From contig CALUIK010000006.1 of the NCBI GenBank assembly GCA_944320685.1, forward strand, positions 79,183 to 143,182: DNA of 64,000 bases. The letters are read 5' to 3'. The notes beneath the pieces were generated by a model. It did not search any database, was not told the DNA's origin, and saw only the letters and a program-made list of their open reading frames with translations. Position 1 is the first letter of the stretch, and every line of letters begins with the position of its first letter. Positions 23,972 to 31,366 of the stretch are shown piece after piece. The translations under genes were made by a program, and so were the position numbers. This stretch comes from an uncultured Alistipes sp. Lineage in GTDB: Bacteria > Bacteroidota > Bacteroidia > Bacteroidales > Rikenellaceae.

Positions 23972-24580
23972 TTACAACTTGATTCCCGAGAAAATCATGA
24001 ACGCTATACCCATCAGGCCTGTGATGATGAAGGCGATGCCGGGGCCCTTCAATGCCGCTGGAATACGCGAGTACTGCGCCTTTTCGCGGATTGCGGCCAT
24101 CATGACGATGGCGAACCACCAGCCGAGACCCGACCCCAGACCGTAGACGACGCTCTGCCATGCGTTGGTGATGGCGCCTGCGGCGACCTTCTGCTGCATG
24201 AAGAGCGACCCTCCGAGGATGGCGCAGTTTACGGCTATAAGCGGCAGGAAGATACCCAGCTGGTTATAGAGCGTAGGCGAGAACTTCTCCACTATCATCT
24301 CCACGAGCTGCGTGAACGAGGCGATCACGGCGATGAAGACGATGAACGAGAGGAAACTCAAGTCGACACCCTCGACCAGTGCGTTGGCCTTGAGCACATG
24401 CTCGTTGAGCAGGTAATTGAGAGGTACGGTCATCACCATGATGAAAGTCACGGCGGCACCGAGTCCCACTGCGGTCTTTACGTTCTTCGATACGGCGATG
24501 TATGAGCACATGCCGAAGAAGAAGGCGAAGACCATGTTGTCGATGAAGATCGAACGTATGAAAAGATTGAGTGTTTCCAT
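23972..24580 (-). CDS. nqrE: Na+-translocating NADH:quinone reductase subunit E
   Basis: This 202-residue integral membrane subunit has six predicted helices. With NqrD it forms the antiparallel pair that holds the intramembrane iron centre and part of the sodium path. Conserved family segments are NMVFAFFFGMCSYIAVSKN, with a Cys in helix I, and LPLIAVNCAILGGSLF, with a Cys in the second half. It matches family length and sits 9 bases after nqrD. Confidence 0.97.
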   Translation of the reverse strand: METLNLFIRSIFIDNMVFAFFFGMCSYIAVSKNVKTAVGLGAAVTFIMVMTVPLNYLLNEHVLKANALVEGVDLSFLSFIVFIAVIASFTQLVEMIVEKFSPTLYNQLGIFLPLIAVNCAILGGSLFMQQKVAAGAITNAWQSVVYGLGSGLGWWFAIVMMAAIREKAQYSRIPAALKGPGIAFIITGLMGIAFMIFSGIKL

Positions 24581-24589
24581 ATTCTACCC

Positions 24590-25210
24590 CTATTTTTCCT
24601 GCAAATCCTTATTCAGTGAACGGTGAATCCATATTATGCAGCCGACGATGATCAGCGCCATGGGAGGGAACAGCATGAGACCGATGTTCGAGTAGAATCC
24701 GCCGTTGGCGATATACCAGCTCTCGGGGATGACCTGCATCCCGAATATCTGGCCCGAACCGAACAGTTCACGGAAGAATGCTATGATGAGCAGTATGGCG
24801 GCATAGCCGAGGCCGTTGCCTATACCGTCGAGGAACGAGTCCCAAGGCTTGTTGCCCAAAGCGTAGGCCTCGACGCGGCCCATGATGATACAGTTGGTGA
24901 TGATGAGTCCCACATAGACCGAGAGCTGCTTGGACACGTCATAGACATATGCCTTGAGGAATTGGTCGACGAGGATCACCAGCGCGGCGATGACCACGAG
25001 CTGTACTATGATACGTATACGCGACGGAATACCCTTGCGAAGGCTCGACATCACGAGGTTCGAGAAGGCCGTAACGACCATCACCGACAATCCCATTACC
25101 AGCGCGGGCTTCATCTTGACCGTCACGGCCAGCGACGAGCATATACCCAGAATCTGGACTATGACGGGGTTGTTAAGGCTCAGCGGGTTGGTTAGATTTT
25201 TAATGTTCAT
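24590..25210 (-). CDS. nqrD: Na+-translocating NADH:quinone reductase subunit D
   Basis: This 206-residue integral membrane subunit is paralogous to NqrE. The family segments NNPVIVQILGICSSLAVTVKMKPALVMG (Cys in helix I) and GLIITNCIIMGRVEAYA (Cys in the second inverted half) supply ligands to the intramembrane iron site. Its length matches the family, and it lies 11 bases downstream of nqrC. Confidence 0.97.
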   Translation of the reverse strand: MNIKNLTNPLSLNNPVIVQILGICSSLAVTVKMKPALVMGLSVMVVTAFSNLVMSSLRKGIPSRIRIIVQLVVIAALVILVDQFLKAYVYDVSKQLSVYVGLIITNCIIMGRVEAYALGNKPWDSFLDGIGNGLGYAAILLIIAFFRELFGSGQIFGMQVIPESWYIANGGFYSNIGLMLFPPMALIIVGCIIWIHRSLNKDLQEK

Positions 25211-25221
25211 ATTCCGCTACT

Positions 25222-26067
25222 TTAATTGTTAGACATGTTTGAATTGGCCGCCTTGTTGGCATCGATGTACGGGAGGTAATTCTCCAGACAGTCGTGCAAC
25301 ATGGCCGTCACGCCGTCCGAGGTCTTCGTACCGCCGGTGATGGCGTCCACCTCGTGTGCGTAGTTGGGGTCGTTGGGGTTCGTTCCGCCCTTCTTGAGAG
25401 TGACCGACACGAATTTGCCGCTGTCGTCGAATATCTTTTTACCGACGTATAGGGCATGATGCGCTGACGTGGATATTTCGGCTCCCAGGCCCGGGGTCTC
25501 GCCCTTATGGTCGATTACGATACCCTTTATCGTGTCGAGGTCGGGTTCCAGAGCCACATAACCCCAGATGGCGTCCCACAGTCCTACTCCGTATACCGGA
25601 ATTACAACGCAGCCGTTCTTGGCTTTGAAGATTGGGAACTCGCCCGCTGCCAAGGTCGACTTCATGTCTTGTAGGGCAGCGAATACATCTGCCTCGCTCT
25701 TTCCTGCAATGGGGTTGCCTTTGGCGTCGAGGATCTGCGCCTCGGCGATCACGTCGCCGTATTTCGCCGTCAGGGGATCCTCCCCAAGAGCCTTGACGAT
25801 CTGCTGTTGCTTCTCGTTAAGGATGTTGGCATTCTGGCGATCCTGAAGCGAGAACGATGCAACGGCCAGAAGTGCGGCAACGATAACCACCATCACAACC
25901 GAGTAGAGGATTATGTAAGCGTTGCTGTTGATGTCGCTGAAGAGTCCCTTGGGCTTCTGCTCGACGAACTCCGATGCCGGAGCACCGCAAACGGGACATT
26001 TCTCCGGTGCGGCATCGCCTTCATGAACGTATCCGCACACTTTGCATATAAATTTTTTCTTTGCCAT
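25222..26067 (-). CDS. nqrC: NQR subunit C with an N-terminal rubredoxin domain
   Basis: This 281-residue protein fuses two parts. Residues 1-36 are a rubredoxin-type iron site, with Cys8, Cys11, Cys24 and Cys27 in CKVCGY and CPVCGAP. A single transmembrane helix (about 50-72) leads into the usual NqrC periplasmic FMN domain, which ends with the flavinylation segment [10 protein letters not shown] (likely FMN acceptor Thr247). The frame is continuous, with no alternative start between the two parts, and the gene order nqrB-nqrC-nqrD is standard. With NqrC topology the rubredoxin would lie in the cytoplasm. Canonical NqrC lacks this domain. The family call is certain; the fusion's role is unknown. 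Confidence 0.95.
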   Translation of the reverse strand: MAKKKFICKVCGYVHEGDAAPEKCPVCGAPASEFVEQKPKGLFSDINSNAYIILYSVVMVVIVAALLAVASFSLQDRQNANILNEKQQQIVKALGEDPLTAKYGDVIAEAQILDAKGNPIAGKSEADVFAALQDMKSTLAAGEFPIFKAKNGCVVIPVYGVGLWDAIWGYVALEPDLDTIKGIVIDHKGETPGLGAEISTSAHHALYVGKKIFDDSGKFVSVTLKKGGTNPNDPNYAHEVDAITGGTKTSDGVTAMLHDCLENYLPYIDANKAANSNMSNN

Positions 26068-26076
26068 ATTCCCGTC

Positions 26077-27204
26077 TTATTTTACAGTCTTGATACGATT
26101 CTTTCGTCTTCTGATATTGGCCTCCACCACGAAGTAGTCAATCGTGGGCGCGAGGGCATTCATGAAGAGTATTGCGAGCATCATGCCTTCGGGATATGCG
26201 GGGTTGATGACGCGCGTCATCACTGCAAGCGCTCCAGTCATGAAGCCTACGATATATTTACCCGTTTCGGTCTGTGCCGAGGTTACGGGGTCGGTGGCCA
26301 TGAATACGGCACCGAATGCGAAACCGCCGACCAGCAGGTGGTAATATGCGGGGTACTCCGTAACGCCGAGGGCTTGGAACAGGTATCCCATGGCCAGACC
26401 TCCAACGAATACGCTCAGCATCGTACGCCACGATGCCACGCCCGTGAAGAGCAGGATGGCAGCGCCGATAAGTATGCACAGCGTCGAGGTTTCGCCGAAC
26501 GACCCGGGAATGAATCCGAGGAATGCATCCAGCGCACTCCACTGCATGTCGCCTTTGGTTGCAAGTTGCTCGAGAGCCGTTGCACCCGAGACGCCGTCGA
26601 CCTGCGCACCCATCATGGTCCACTTCGAATACCACACCTCTTCGCCTGACATCTGCGGCGTGAAAGCGAAGAATACGAAGGCGCGGGCTGTCAGGGCGGG
26701 GTTGAAGATGTTCATGCCCGTACCGCCGAATACCTCCTTTACGAATACCACCGAGAATGCCACGCCGAGGGCCACCATCCACAGCGGTGTGCTGACGGGC
26801 ATGATCATCGGTATGAGGAGGCCGGTGACGAGGTAGCCCTCGTTTACCTCCTCGTGGCGCATCTGCGCATATGCGAACTCGATGGCCAGACCTACGATGT
26901 AAGATACGCAGAGCATGGGCAGGATGCGCACCAGACCGTAGAGGAAGGCGGTAAAGCCGCTGAGGCCCACCATAGCGCCGGTGTTGTAGCATCCGAAGAG
27001 GAATGCGGGGATGAGAGCCACAATAACCACGATCATCGTGCGCTTCATATCATTGCAGTCGCGGATATGGGCACCTTTCTGCGTGGTGGTGTTGGGCACG
27101 AAAAGGAACGTTTCGAAGGCTTCGAACGTCGAGCCCAGAAAGCTCAGCTTGCCGCCTTCGGAAAAGGTCGGCTTCAGATTGTCTACTATTTTTCTCAGAC
27201 CCAT
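26077..27204 (-). CDS. nqrB: Na+-translocating NADH:quinone reductase subunit B
   Basis: This 375-residue, ten-helix membrane subunit binds covalent FMN and riboflavin, and carries much of the sodium channel. It starts MGLRKIVDNLKPTFSEGGKLSF, preceded by AAGGAG. The flavinylation motif is DGVSGATALE, with the FMN-bearing Thr in SGAT. Other conserved segments are GCYNTGAMVGLSG and FGGTGMNIFNPALTARAFVFF. The ATG at 27204 lies two bases after the nqrA stop and is preferred over a GTG three codons upstream that would overlap the ribosome binding site. Confidence 0.97.
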   Translation of the reverse strand: MGLRKIVDNLKPTFSEGGKLSFLGSTFEAFETFLFVPNTTTQKGAHIRDCNDMKRTMIVVIVALIPAFLFGCYNTGAMVGLSGFTAFLYGLVRILPMLCVSYIVGLAIEFAYAQMRHEEVNEGYLVTGLLIPMIMPVSTPLWMVALGVAFSVVFVKEVFGGTGMNIFNPALTARAFVFFAFTPQMSGEEVWYSKWTMMGAQVDGVSGATALEQLATKGDMQWSALDAFLGFIPGSFGETSTLCILIGAAILLFTGVASWRTMLSVFVGGLAMGYLFQALGVTEYPAYYHLLVGGFAFGAVFMATDPVTSAQTETGKYIVGFMTGALAVMTRVINPAYPEGMMLAILFMNALAPTIDYFVVEANIRRRKNRIKTVK

Positions 27205-27206
27205 AA

Positions 27207-28562
27207 CTAACACTCCTTAATCATTAAGTTAATACCGTCGCGTACCAGCTGCTGAATCTCGGTCTTCGAGGGATCGACGAATTCGCACAGGGCGACATCC
27301 TCCTCGATGATCTCGTAGATGCCGAGGTTCTCCATCTTGTCGATATCGCCGGCTATGATGGCCTTGAACAGGTACATCGGATAAATGTCCATAGGAAGAT
27401 ACTGCTCGAACAGACCCGTTACCACGAAAGGACGCTCGCCGCCGTTGAGATTGGTATCGAGGCGGTATTCCTTCTTGGGGCAGATCCATGAGAAGTACGA
27501 GCGCGACACCGAGAACTTGTTGAAACGTGGTGCGGCCCAACCCAGAAGTTCGTATTTGTCGCCTTCGGGGATTACGGTTATCTGGTTGGCGAAGAAGGTG
27601 ACGAACCCGTCGGCTGCGACCTTCTTGCCCGTGAGTACGTTGCCGGAGATGATGCGGACGCTGCCGCCGTCGGTTTGGGATTTGATATTGCCTTCTGTGA
27701 CGGATGCTACGGGCGCTCCGCTTATGATACGGTAATACTGCGGTTTTACAACCTCACTTCCCGTCAGTGCGATGACCTTGTGCAGGTCGATCTTGCCCGT
27801 TGTGAAGAGGCGCCCGATGGCGGCCACATCCTGAATGTTGACCGTCCATACAATATCGCCCTTGGCGATGGGATCGATGTGGTGGATCTGGATACCCACA
27901 TTGCCTGCGGGGTGCTTGCCTGCAAATGTGTGCAGCTCGACGCCCGAAATGGTGGCCATCTCACCTTCTGCACCAGCCTTCACCGATAGGTGGACCTTGC
28001 CGTCGGTGAGTTTTGCCAAGACATCGAAGCCCTTTTGCAGAGCCGGTTTTTCGCCGCGGAGGGTGAAGTTCATGTCGGGGGCCAGGGGCGCCGAATCGAA
28101 CGCCGATACGAAGACAGCCTTCGGTTTGTCGTCGGGGTTGGCTACGATGCCGTATGGCCTCTGCTGGATCATGGTCCACAGGCCCGATTTGAGCAACACC
28201 TCCACAACCTCGGCGCGGTCGGCCTTACGCAAATCGAAGACGGGGAACTCCTCGTATTCCTGTTTGGCGTCGGCATCTACCACCACATTGAGAATCCTGC
28301 GTTTCTCGCCGCGGTTTACGGCTGCGACCGTGCCGCTCACGGGCGATGTGAACAGGACGCGGCTGTCGTTCTTGTCGAAGAACAACGGCGCGCCTGCCTT
28401 CACCTTGTCGCCGACCTTCACCAACAGTTTGGGAGTCAACCCTTCAAAATCCAAGGGCGAGACGGCGTACTGCTTTGCCATCGGCGCTTCCGCCAACGAC
28501 TCCGACGCCCTGCCTTGGAGATTGATGTCGAGACCTTTCCGTAGTTTAATGATTTTCGACAT
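27207..28562 (-). CDS. nqrA: Na+-translocating NADH:quinone reductase subunit A
   Basis: This 451-residue peripheral subunit faces the cytoplasm and participates in ubiquinone/menaquinone binding. The N-terminus KIIKLRKGLDINLQGRA and the segments QRPYGIVANPDDKPKAVFVSAFDSAPLAPD and NGGERPFVVTGLFEQYLPMDIYP are family hallmarks. It is the first gene of nqrABCDEF. The intergenic region to the divergent TatD gene (28563-28747) must contain the operon promoter. Only an imperfect -7 (TACCTTCG on the minus strand, 28661-28668) is visible. Confidence 0.97.
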   Translation of the reverse strand: MSKIIKLRKGLDINLQGRASESLAEAPMAKQYAVSPLDFEGLTPKLLVKVGDKVKAGAPLFFDKNDSRVLFTSPVSGTVAAVNRGEKRRILNVVVDADAKQEYEEFPVFDLRKADRAEVVEVLLKSGLWTMIQQRPYGIVANPDDKPKAVFVSAFDSAPLAPDMNFTLRGEKPALQKGFDVLAKLTDGKVHLSVKAGAEGEMATISGVELHTFAGKHPAGNVGIQIHHIDPIAKGDIVWTVNIQDVAAIGRLFTTGKIDLHKVIALTGSEVVKPQYYRIISGAPVASVTEGNIKSQTDGGSVRIISGNVLTGKKVAADGFVTFFANQITVIPEGDKYELLGWAAPRFNKFSVSRSYFSWICPKKEYRLDTNLNGGERPFVVTGLFEQYLPMDIYPMYLFKAIIAGDIDKMENLGIYEIIEEDVALCEFVDPSKTEIQQLVRDGINLMIKEC

Positions 28563-28735
28563 AGATTTGTAATTAAATGAATGGTTTTTGCTTGTAATTA
28601 TGCTAAAGTAAGTTCGTTACAACGGATTTCAGGGCATAACCTCCTTAAAACGCGCACGAAGGTACGATTTTTTTTGCAGTTTTCGTAAGAATCCATGCAA
28701 TATTTTATTCTGTAAGCGAATTTTATTATTTTTCC

Positions 28736-28743
28736 TAAATTTG
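28736..28743 (+). promoter_or_regulatory. -7 element abutting the TatD-like start codon
   Basis: TAAATTTG at 28736-28743 is an exact -7 match only four bases before the ATG at 28748. Transcription would begin at or next to the start codon, giving a leaderless mRNA. The -33 position has no clear TTTG. Confidence 0.55.
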
Positions 28744-28747
28744 CATA

Positions 28748-29347
28748 ATGATTATACCTTTCGTCGACATACATACGCATCGTTTTTCGGGGCGCGGCAT
28801 CGAGTTGCGTGCGCAAGGTGTGCACCCGTGGCGGGCAGGGGATCGCGATTGGACAGAAGCGGTTGCGGATATTTCCGCCGACGCGCGGGCCGTGGGCGAA
28901 ACGGGGCTCGACTATGCGTGCGATGTCGACCGTGCGGCGCAGGAGCATCTGTTCCGCCTGCATCTGGAGGCGGCAGAGAGGCTGTCGCTGCCCGTGGTAT
29001 TGCATTGCGTGAGGGCTTTCGAGCCTGTGATGGCCGTATTGAGCCAATACAGGTTGCGTGCCGCCATATTCCACGGGTTCATCGGATCGCCGCAGCAGGC
29101 GGCACAGGCTCTCAAGCGGGGATATTACCTCGCGTTCGGACCGGCGGCGCAGAGGTCGCCGCGGACGATGGAGGCATTGCGCGGCTGTCCCGACGACCGT
29201 ATTTTCGCCGAGACCGACGACACTGGTGTCGACATAGCCGATGTCTATGCCATGATATGCGATGCGCGTGGCATGACGATGGAGATCCTCAAGGAACGCA
29301 TCGTGCGGAACTATTACGATATATTCGGGAATGATGGATGCAAATAG
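28748..29347 (+). CDS. TatD family hydrolase (short form)
   Basis: This 199-residue metal-dependent hydrolase of the amidohydrolase superfamily shows the TatD metal ligands in order: DIHTH (residues 7-11), VGETGLDY, VLHCVRAFEPV, the HGF segment, and AETDDTG. It is shorter than E. coli TatD (about 260 residues), as is usual for this Bacteroidota group. TatD proteins are 3'-exonuclease-like DNases, but the activity of the short form is unverified. Its last 17 bases overlap tcdA, indicating translational coupling. Confidence 0.85.
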   Translation: MIIPFVDIHTHRFSGRGIELRAQGVHPWRAGDRDWTEAVADISADARAVGETGLDYACDVDRAAQEHLFRLHLEAAERLSLPVVLHCVRAFEPVMAVLSQYRLRAAIFHGFIGSPQQAAQALKRGYYLAFGPAAQRSPRTMEALRGCPDDRIFAETDDTGVDIADVYAMICDARGMTMEILKERIVRNYYDIFGNDGCK

Positions 29348-30065
29348 GGAAAAGTGGCTGGAACGCACCGCATTGCTGCTCGGGGAGGAGAAGCTGGGGC
29401 GGCTGCGCCGCTCGCGTGTACTTGTCGTAGGTTTGGGCGGTGTGGGGGCATACGCCGCCGAGATGATCGCCCGCGCCGGTGTCGGGCATATGACCGTAGC
29501 GGATGCCGACGTGGTGTCGGAGTCGAACATCAACCGCCAGCTCATAGCGCTGCACTCGACCGTGGGGCGGCGTAAGACGGAGGTTATGGCCGAGCGCCTG
29601 CGCGACATAAACCCCGACATCGACCTGCGTACGGTGGCGCGCTTCATCAAGGACGAGGAGACATACACGCTGCTCGATTCCGACCGTTTCGACTATGTGG
29701 TGGACGCCATCGACACCCTTTCGCCGAAACTGGCGTTGATAATCGGTGCGATGGAACGTGGTATACCGCTTGTCAGTTCGATGGGTGCGGGCGCCAAGAC
29801 CGATCCTGCGCGGATGGAGATCGCCGACATCTCTTCGACGCACCACTGTCCGCTGGCGCACATGCTGCGCAAACGTCTGCACAAGGCGGGTATACGGTCG
29901 GGGTTTACGGCTGTCTTTTCGCCGGAGCCGGTGCGCGAGGGGGCCGTTGTGCTGTGCGAGGAGCAGAACAAGAAGTCGAACATGGGAACCATATCCTATA
30001 TTCCCGCAGTGTTCGGCATAGGCTGCGCGTCGGTTGTAGTGCGTGGCCTTATCGGGGAGTTTTGA
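29331..30065 (+). CDS. tcdA: tRNA threonylcarbamoyladenosine dehydratase
   Basis: This 244-residue ThiF/E1-like ATP-dependent enzyme cyclises t6A37 in ANN-decoding tRNAs to ct6A. It has the Rossmann motif VLVVGLGGVGAYAAEMIARAGVGHMTVADAD, the E1-type NINRQLIAL segment, and the C-terminal TcdA-type VREGAVVLCEEQNKKSNMGTISYIPAVFG. Two adjacent ATGs (29331 and 29334) are possible starts. It overlaps the TatD-like gene, and the dehydrogenase gene follows 49 bases later. Confidence 0.93.
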   Translation: MMDANREKWLERTALLLGEEKLGRLRRSRVLVVGLGGVGAYAAEMIARAGVGHMTVADADVVSESNINRQLIALHSTVGRRKTEVMAERLRDINPDIDLRTVARFIKDEETYTLLDSDRFDYVVDAIDTLSPKLALIIGAMERGIPLVSSMGAGAKTDPARMEIADISSTHHCPLAHMLRKRLHKAGIRSGFTAVFSPEPVREGAVVLCEEQNKKSNMGTISYIPAVFGIGCASVVVRGLIGEF

Positions 30066-30114
30066 AGGCAGGTTGAACAGTCTGAAGGTTGTGAATACGA
30101 AATTTGAAGATATC

Positions 30115-31056
30115 ATGAAAATAGTCTTTCTGGATGAATATTCGGTGTGCGGCCGCAGTATGGCCGCCGTCGGACGGTTCGGCGAGTATACGGGTTATGA
30201 GGTCACGACGCCCGAGCAGGTTGTGGAGCGTTGCGCCGATGCCGACATTGTGATAACCAACAAGGTGGTGATCGACGCCGAGGCCATGTCGCTCCTGCCC
30301 CGCCTGAAACTGATATGCGTGGCGGCTACCGGTATGAACAACGTCGACCTTGCCGCCGCGGCCGACCGCGGCATCGAGGTGCGCAATGCCGTGGGTTATT
30401 CGACATACGCCGTGGCTGAGACGACGCTCGGCGCCGCGTTGGCCCTGCTGCGCGAGACGGTATATTACGACGGATACTTCAAGTTGGGGCGATATGCCGC
30501 CTCGGACCGCATCTTCAACTTCGACCGCCCGACGGGGCAACTGCGCGGCCGCCGCTGGGGTGTCGTGGGTATGGGCAACATAGGCCGTGAGGTGGCTCGT
30601 CTGGCAACGGCCTTCGGGTGCGAGGTGGCATATGCCTCTACTTCGGGAACCGTGCGTAAGGAGGAGTATCCTGTCCTGCCGCTTGACGAATTGATCGCCG
30701 TGTCGGATGTCGTGTCGGTGCATTGCCCGCTGAACGACCGCACGCGCGGTTTGATCGGCGGGGCGGAACTGTCGCGCATGAAGCCTTCGGCAATACTCAT
30801 CAACGTCGCGCGCGGCGGTATAGTCGACGAGACTGCGCTGGCGCGGGCGCTCGATGCGGGCGCTATCCGCGGCGCGGCGCTCGATGTCTTCTCGTCGGAG
30901 CCGCTGCGCGAGTCGCCCTTATATACGCTGAAAGACCCCTGCCGCCTGCTGGCTTCGCCGCACAACGCATGGTCGCCAGTCGAGGCGATCGACCGTTTGG
31001 TGGATTGCGTGGCTCGCAATATCGGTGATTTTGTCCGCGCCCGTTCCGCCGAGTAG
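30115..31056 (+). CDS. D-2-hydroxyacid dehydrogenase (glycerate dehydrogenase-like)
   Basis: This 313-residue NAD(P)-dependent oxidoreductase has the N-terminal substrate domain with ICVAATGMNNVDLAAAADRGI and the dinucleotide motif GVVGMGNIGREVARLATAFG at about residue 150. The catalytic Arg lies in INVARGGIVDE, with a Glu in the following stretch and the catalytic His at about 281 in SPHNAWSPVEAI. The wording is close to HprA-type glycerate/hydroxypyruvate reductases, but the substrate is not certain. MKIVFLDEYSVCG at 30115 is preferred to a longer in-frame start that reads into tcdA. Confidence 0.9.
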   Translation: MKIVFLDEYSVCGRSMAAVGRFGEYTGYEVTTPEQVVERCADADIVITNKVVIDAEAMSLLPRLKLICVAATGMNNVDLAAAADRGIEVRNAVGYSTYAVAETTLGAALALLRETVYYDGYFKLGRYAASDRIFNFDRPTGQLRGRRWGVVGMGNIGREVARLATAFGCEVAYASTSGTVRKEEYPVLPLDELIAVSDVVSVHCPLNDRTRGLIGGAELSRMKPSAILINVARGGIVDETALARALDAGAIRGAALDVFSSEPLRESPLYTLKDPCRLLASPHNAWSPVEAIDRLVDCVARNIGDFVRARSAE

Positions 31057-31084
31057 ACGGTAAATTGCGGATGCGGCACGGTAT

Positions 31085-31124
31085 GCGTCCCGCCACGTCG
31101 TTGCGACGAGGCGGGACGCTTTTA
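31085..31124 (+). terminator. Terminator after the hydroxyacid dehydrogenase
   Basis: A 10-base-pair outer stem GCGTCCCGCC/GGCGGGACGC encloses an inner CGTCG/CGACG helix and is followed by a TTTT run. Confidence 0.88.
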
Positions 31125-31249
31125 TCGTGTGGCCGCTTCGAGGCGCATGGAGGCGGTTACAGCCCGCCGTCTGCCGTTTCCGCACGTCGAATTCCGGATG
31201 TCGCTGTCGTGGCAGTTCGTTGGCGATGTAAAATATATATATATGCAAC

Positions 31250-31279
31250 TTGGAAAATCGGGTTTTATAACTATATTTG
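31250..31279 (+). promoter_or_regulatory. Promoter of the M23-like/S41 protease gene
   Basis: TTG at 31250-31252, a 19-base spacer and TATATTTG at 31272-31279. The leader to the start codon is about 80 bases. Confidence 0.65.
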
Positions 31280-31366
31280 TACTGTACTACCAAGATGATA
31301 CGGCTGTGGCGATGCTCTCCCGAATTCACGGGTGTCGTCCGGCCGGAGGCGATAACGGTTGTGTTT

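Larger units (their letters stand above)
31057..31366. other. 310-base intergenic region
   Basis: It holds a strong terminator at 31085-31124 and a promoter at 31250-31279 for the protease gene. I see no gene in it. Confidence 0.75.

Noticed and set aside
24590..28562. Possibility that this is an RNF complex rather than Na+-NQR
   Set aside because: The order A-B-C-D-E-F, the NqrA-type first gene and the NqrF domain set of 2Fe-2S, FAD and NAD domains are specific to NQR; no RnfB or RnfC is present.
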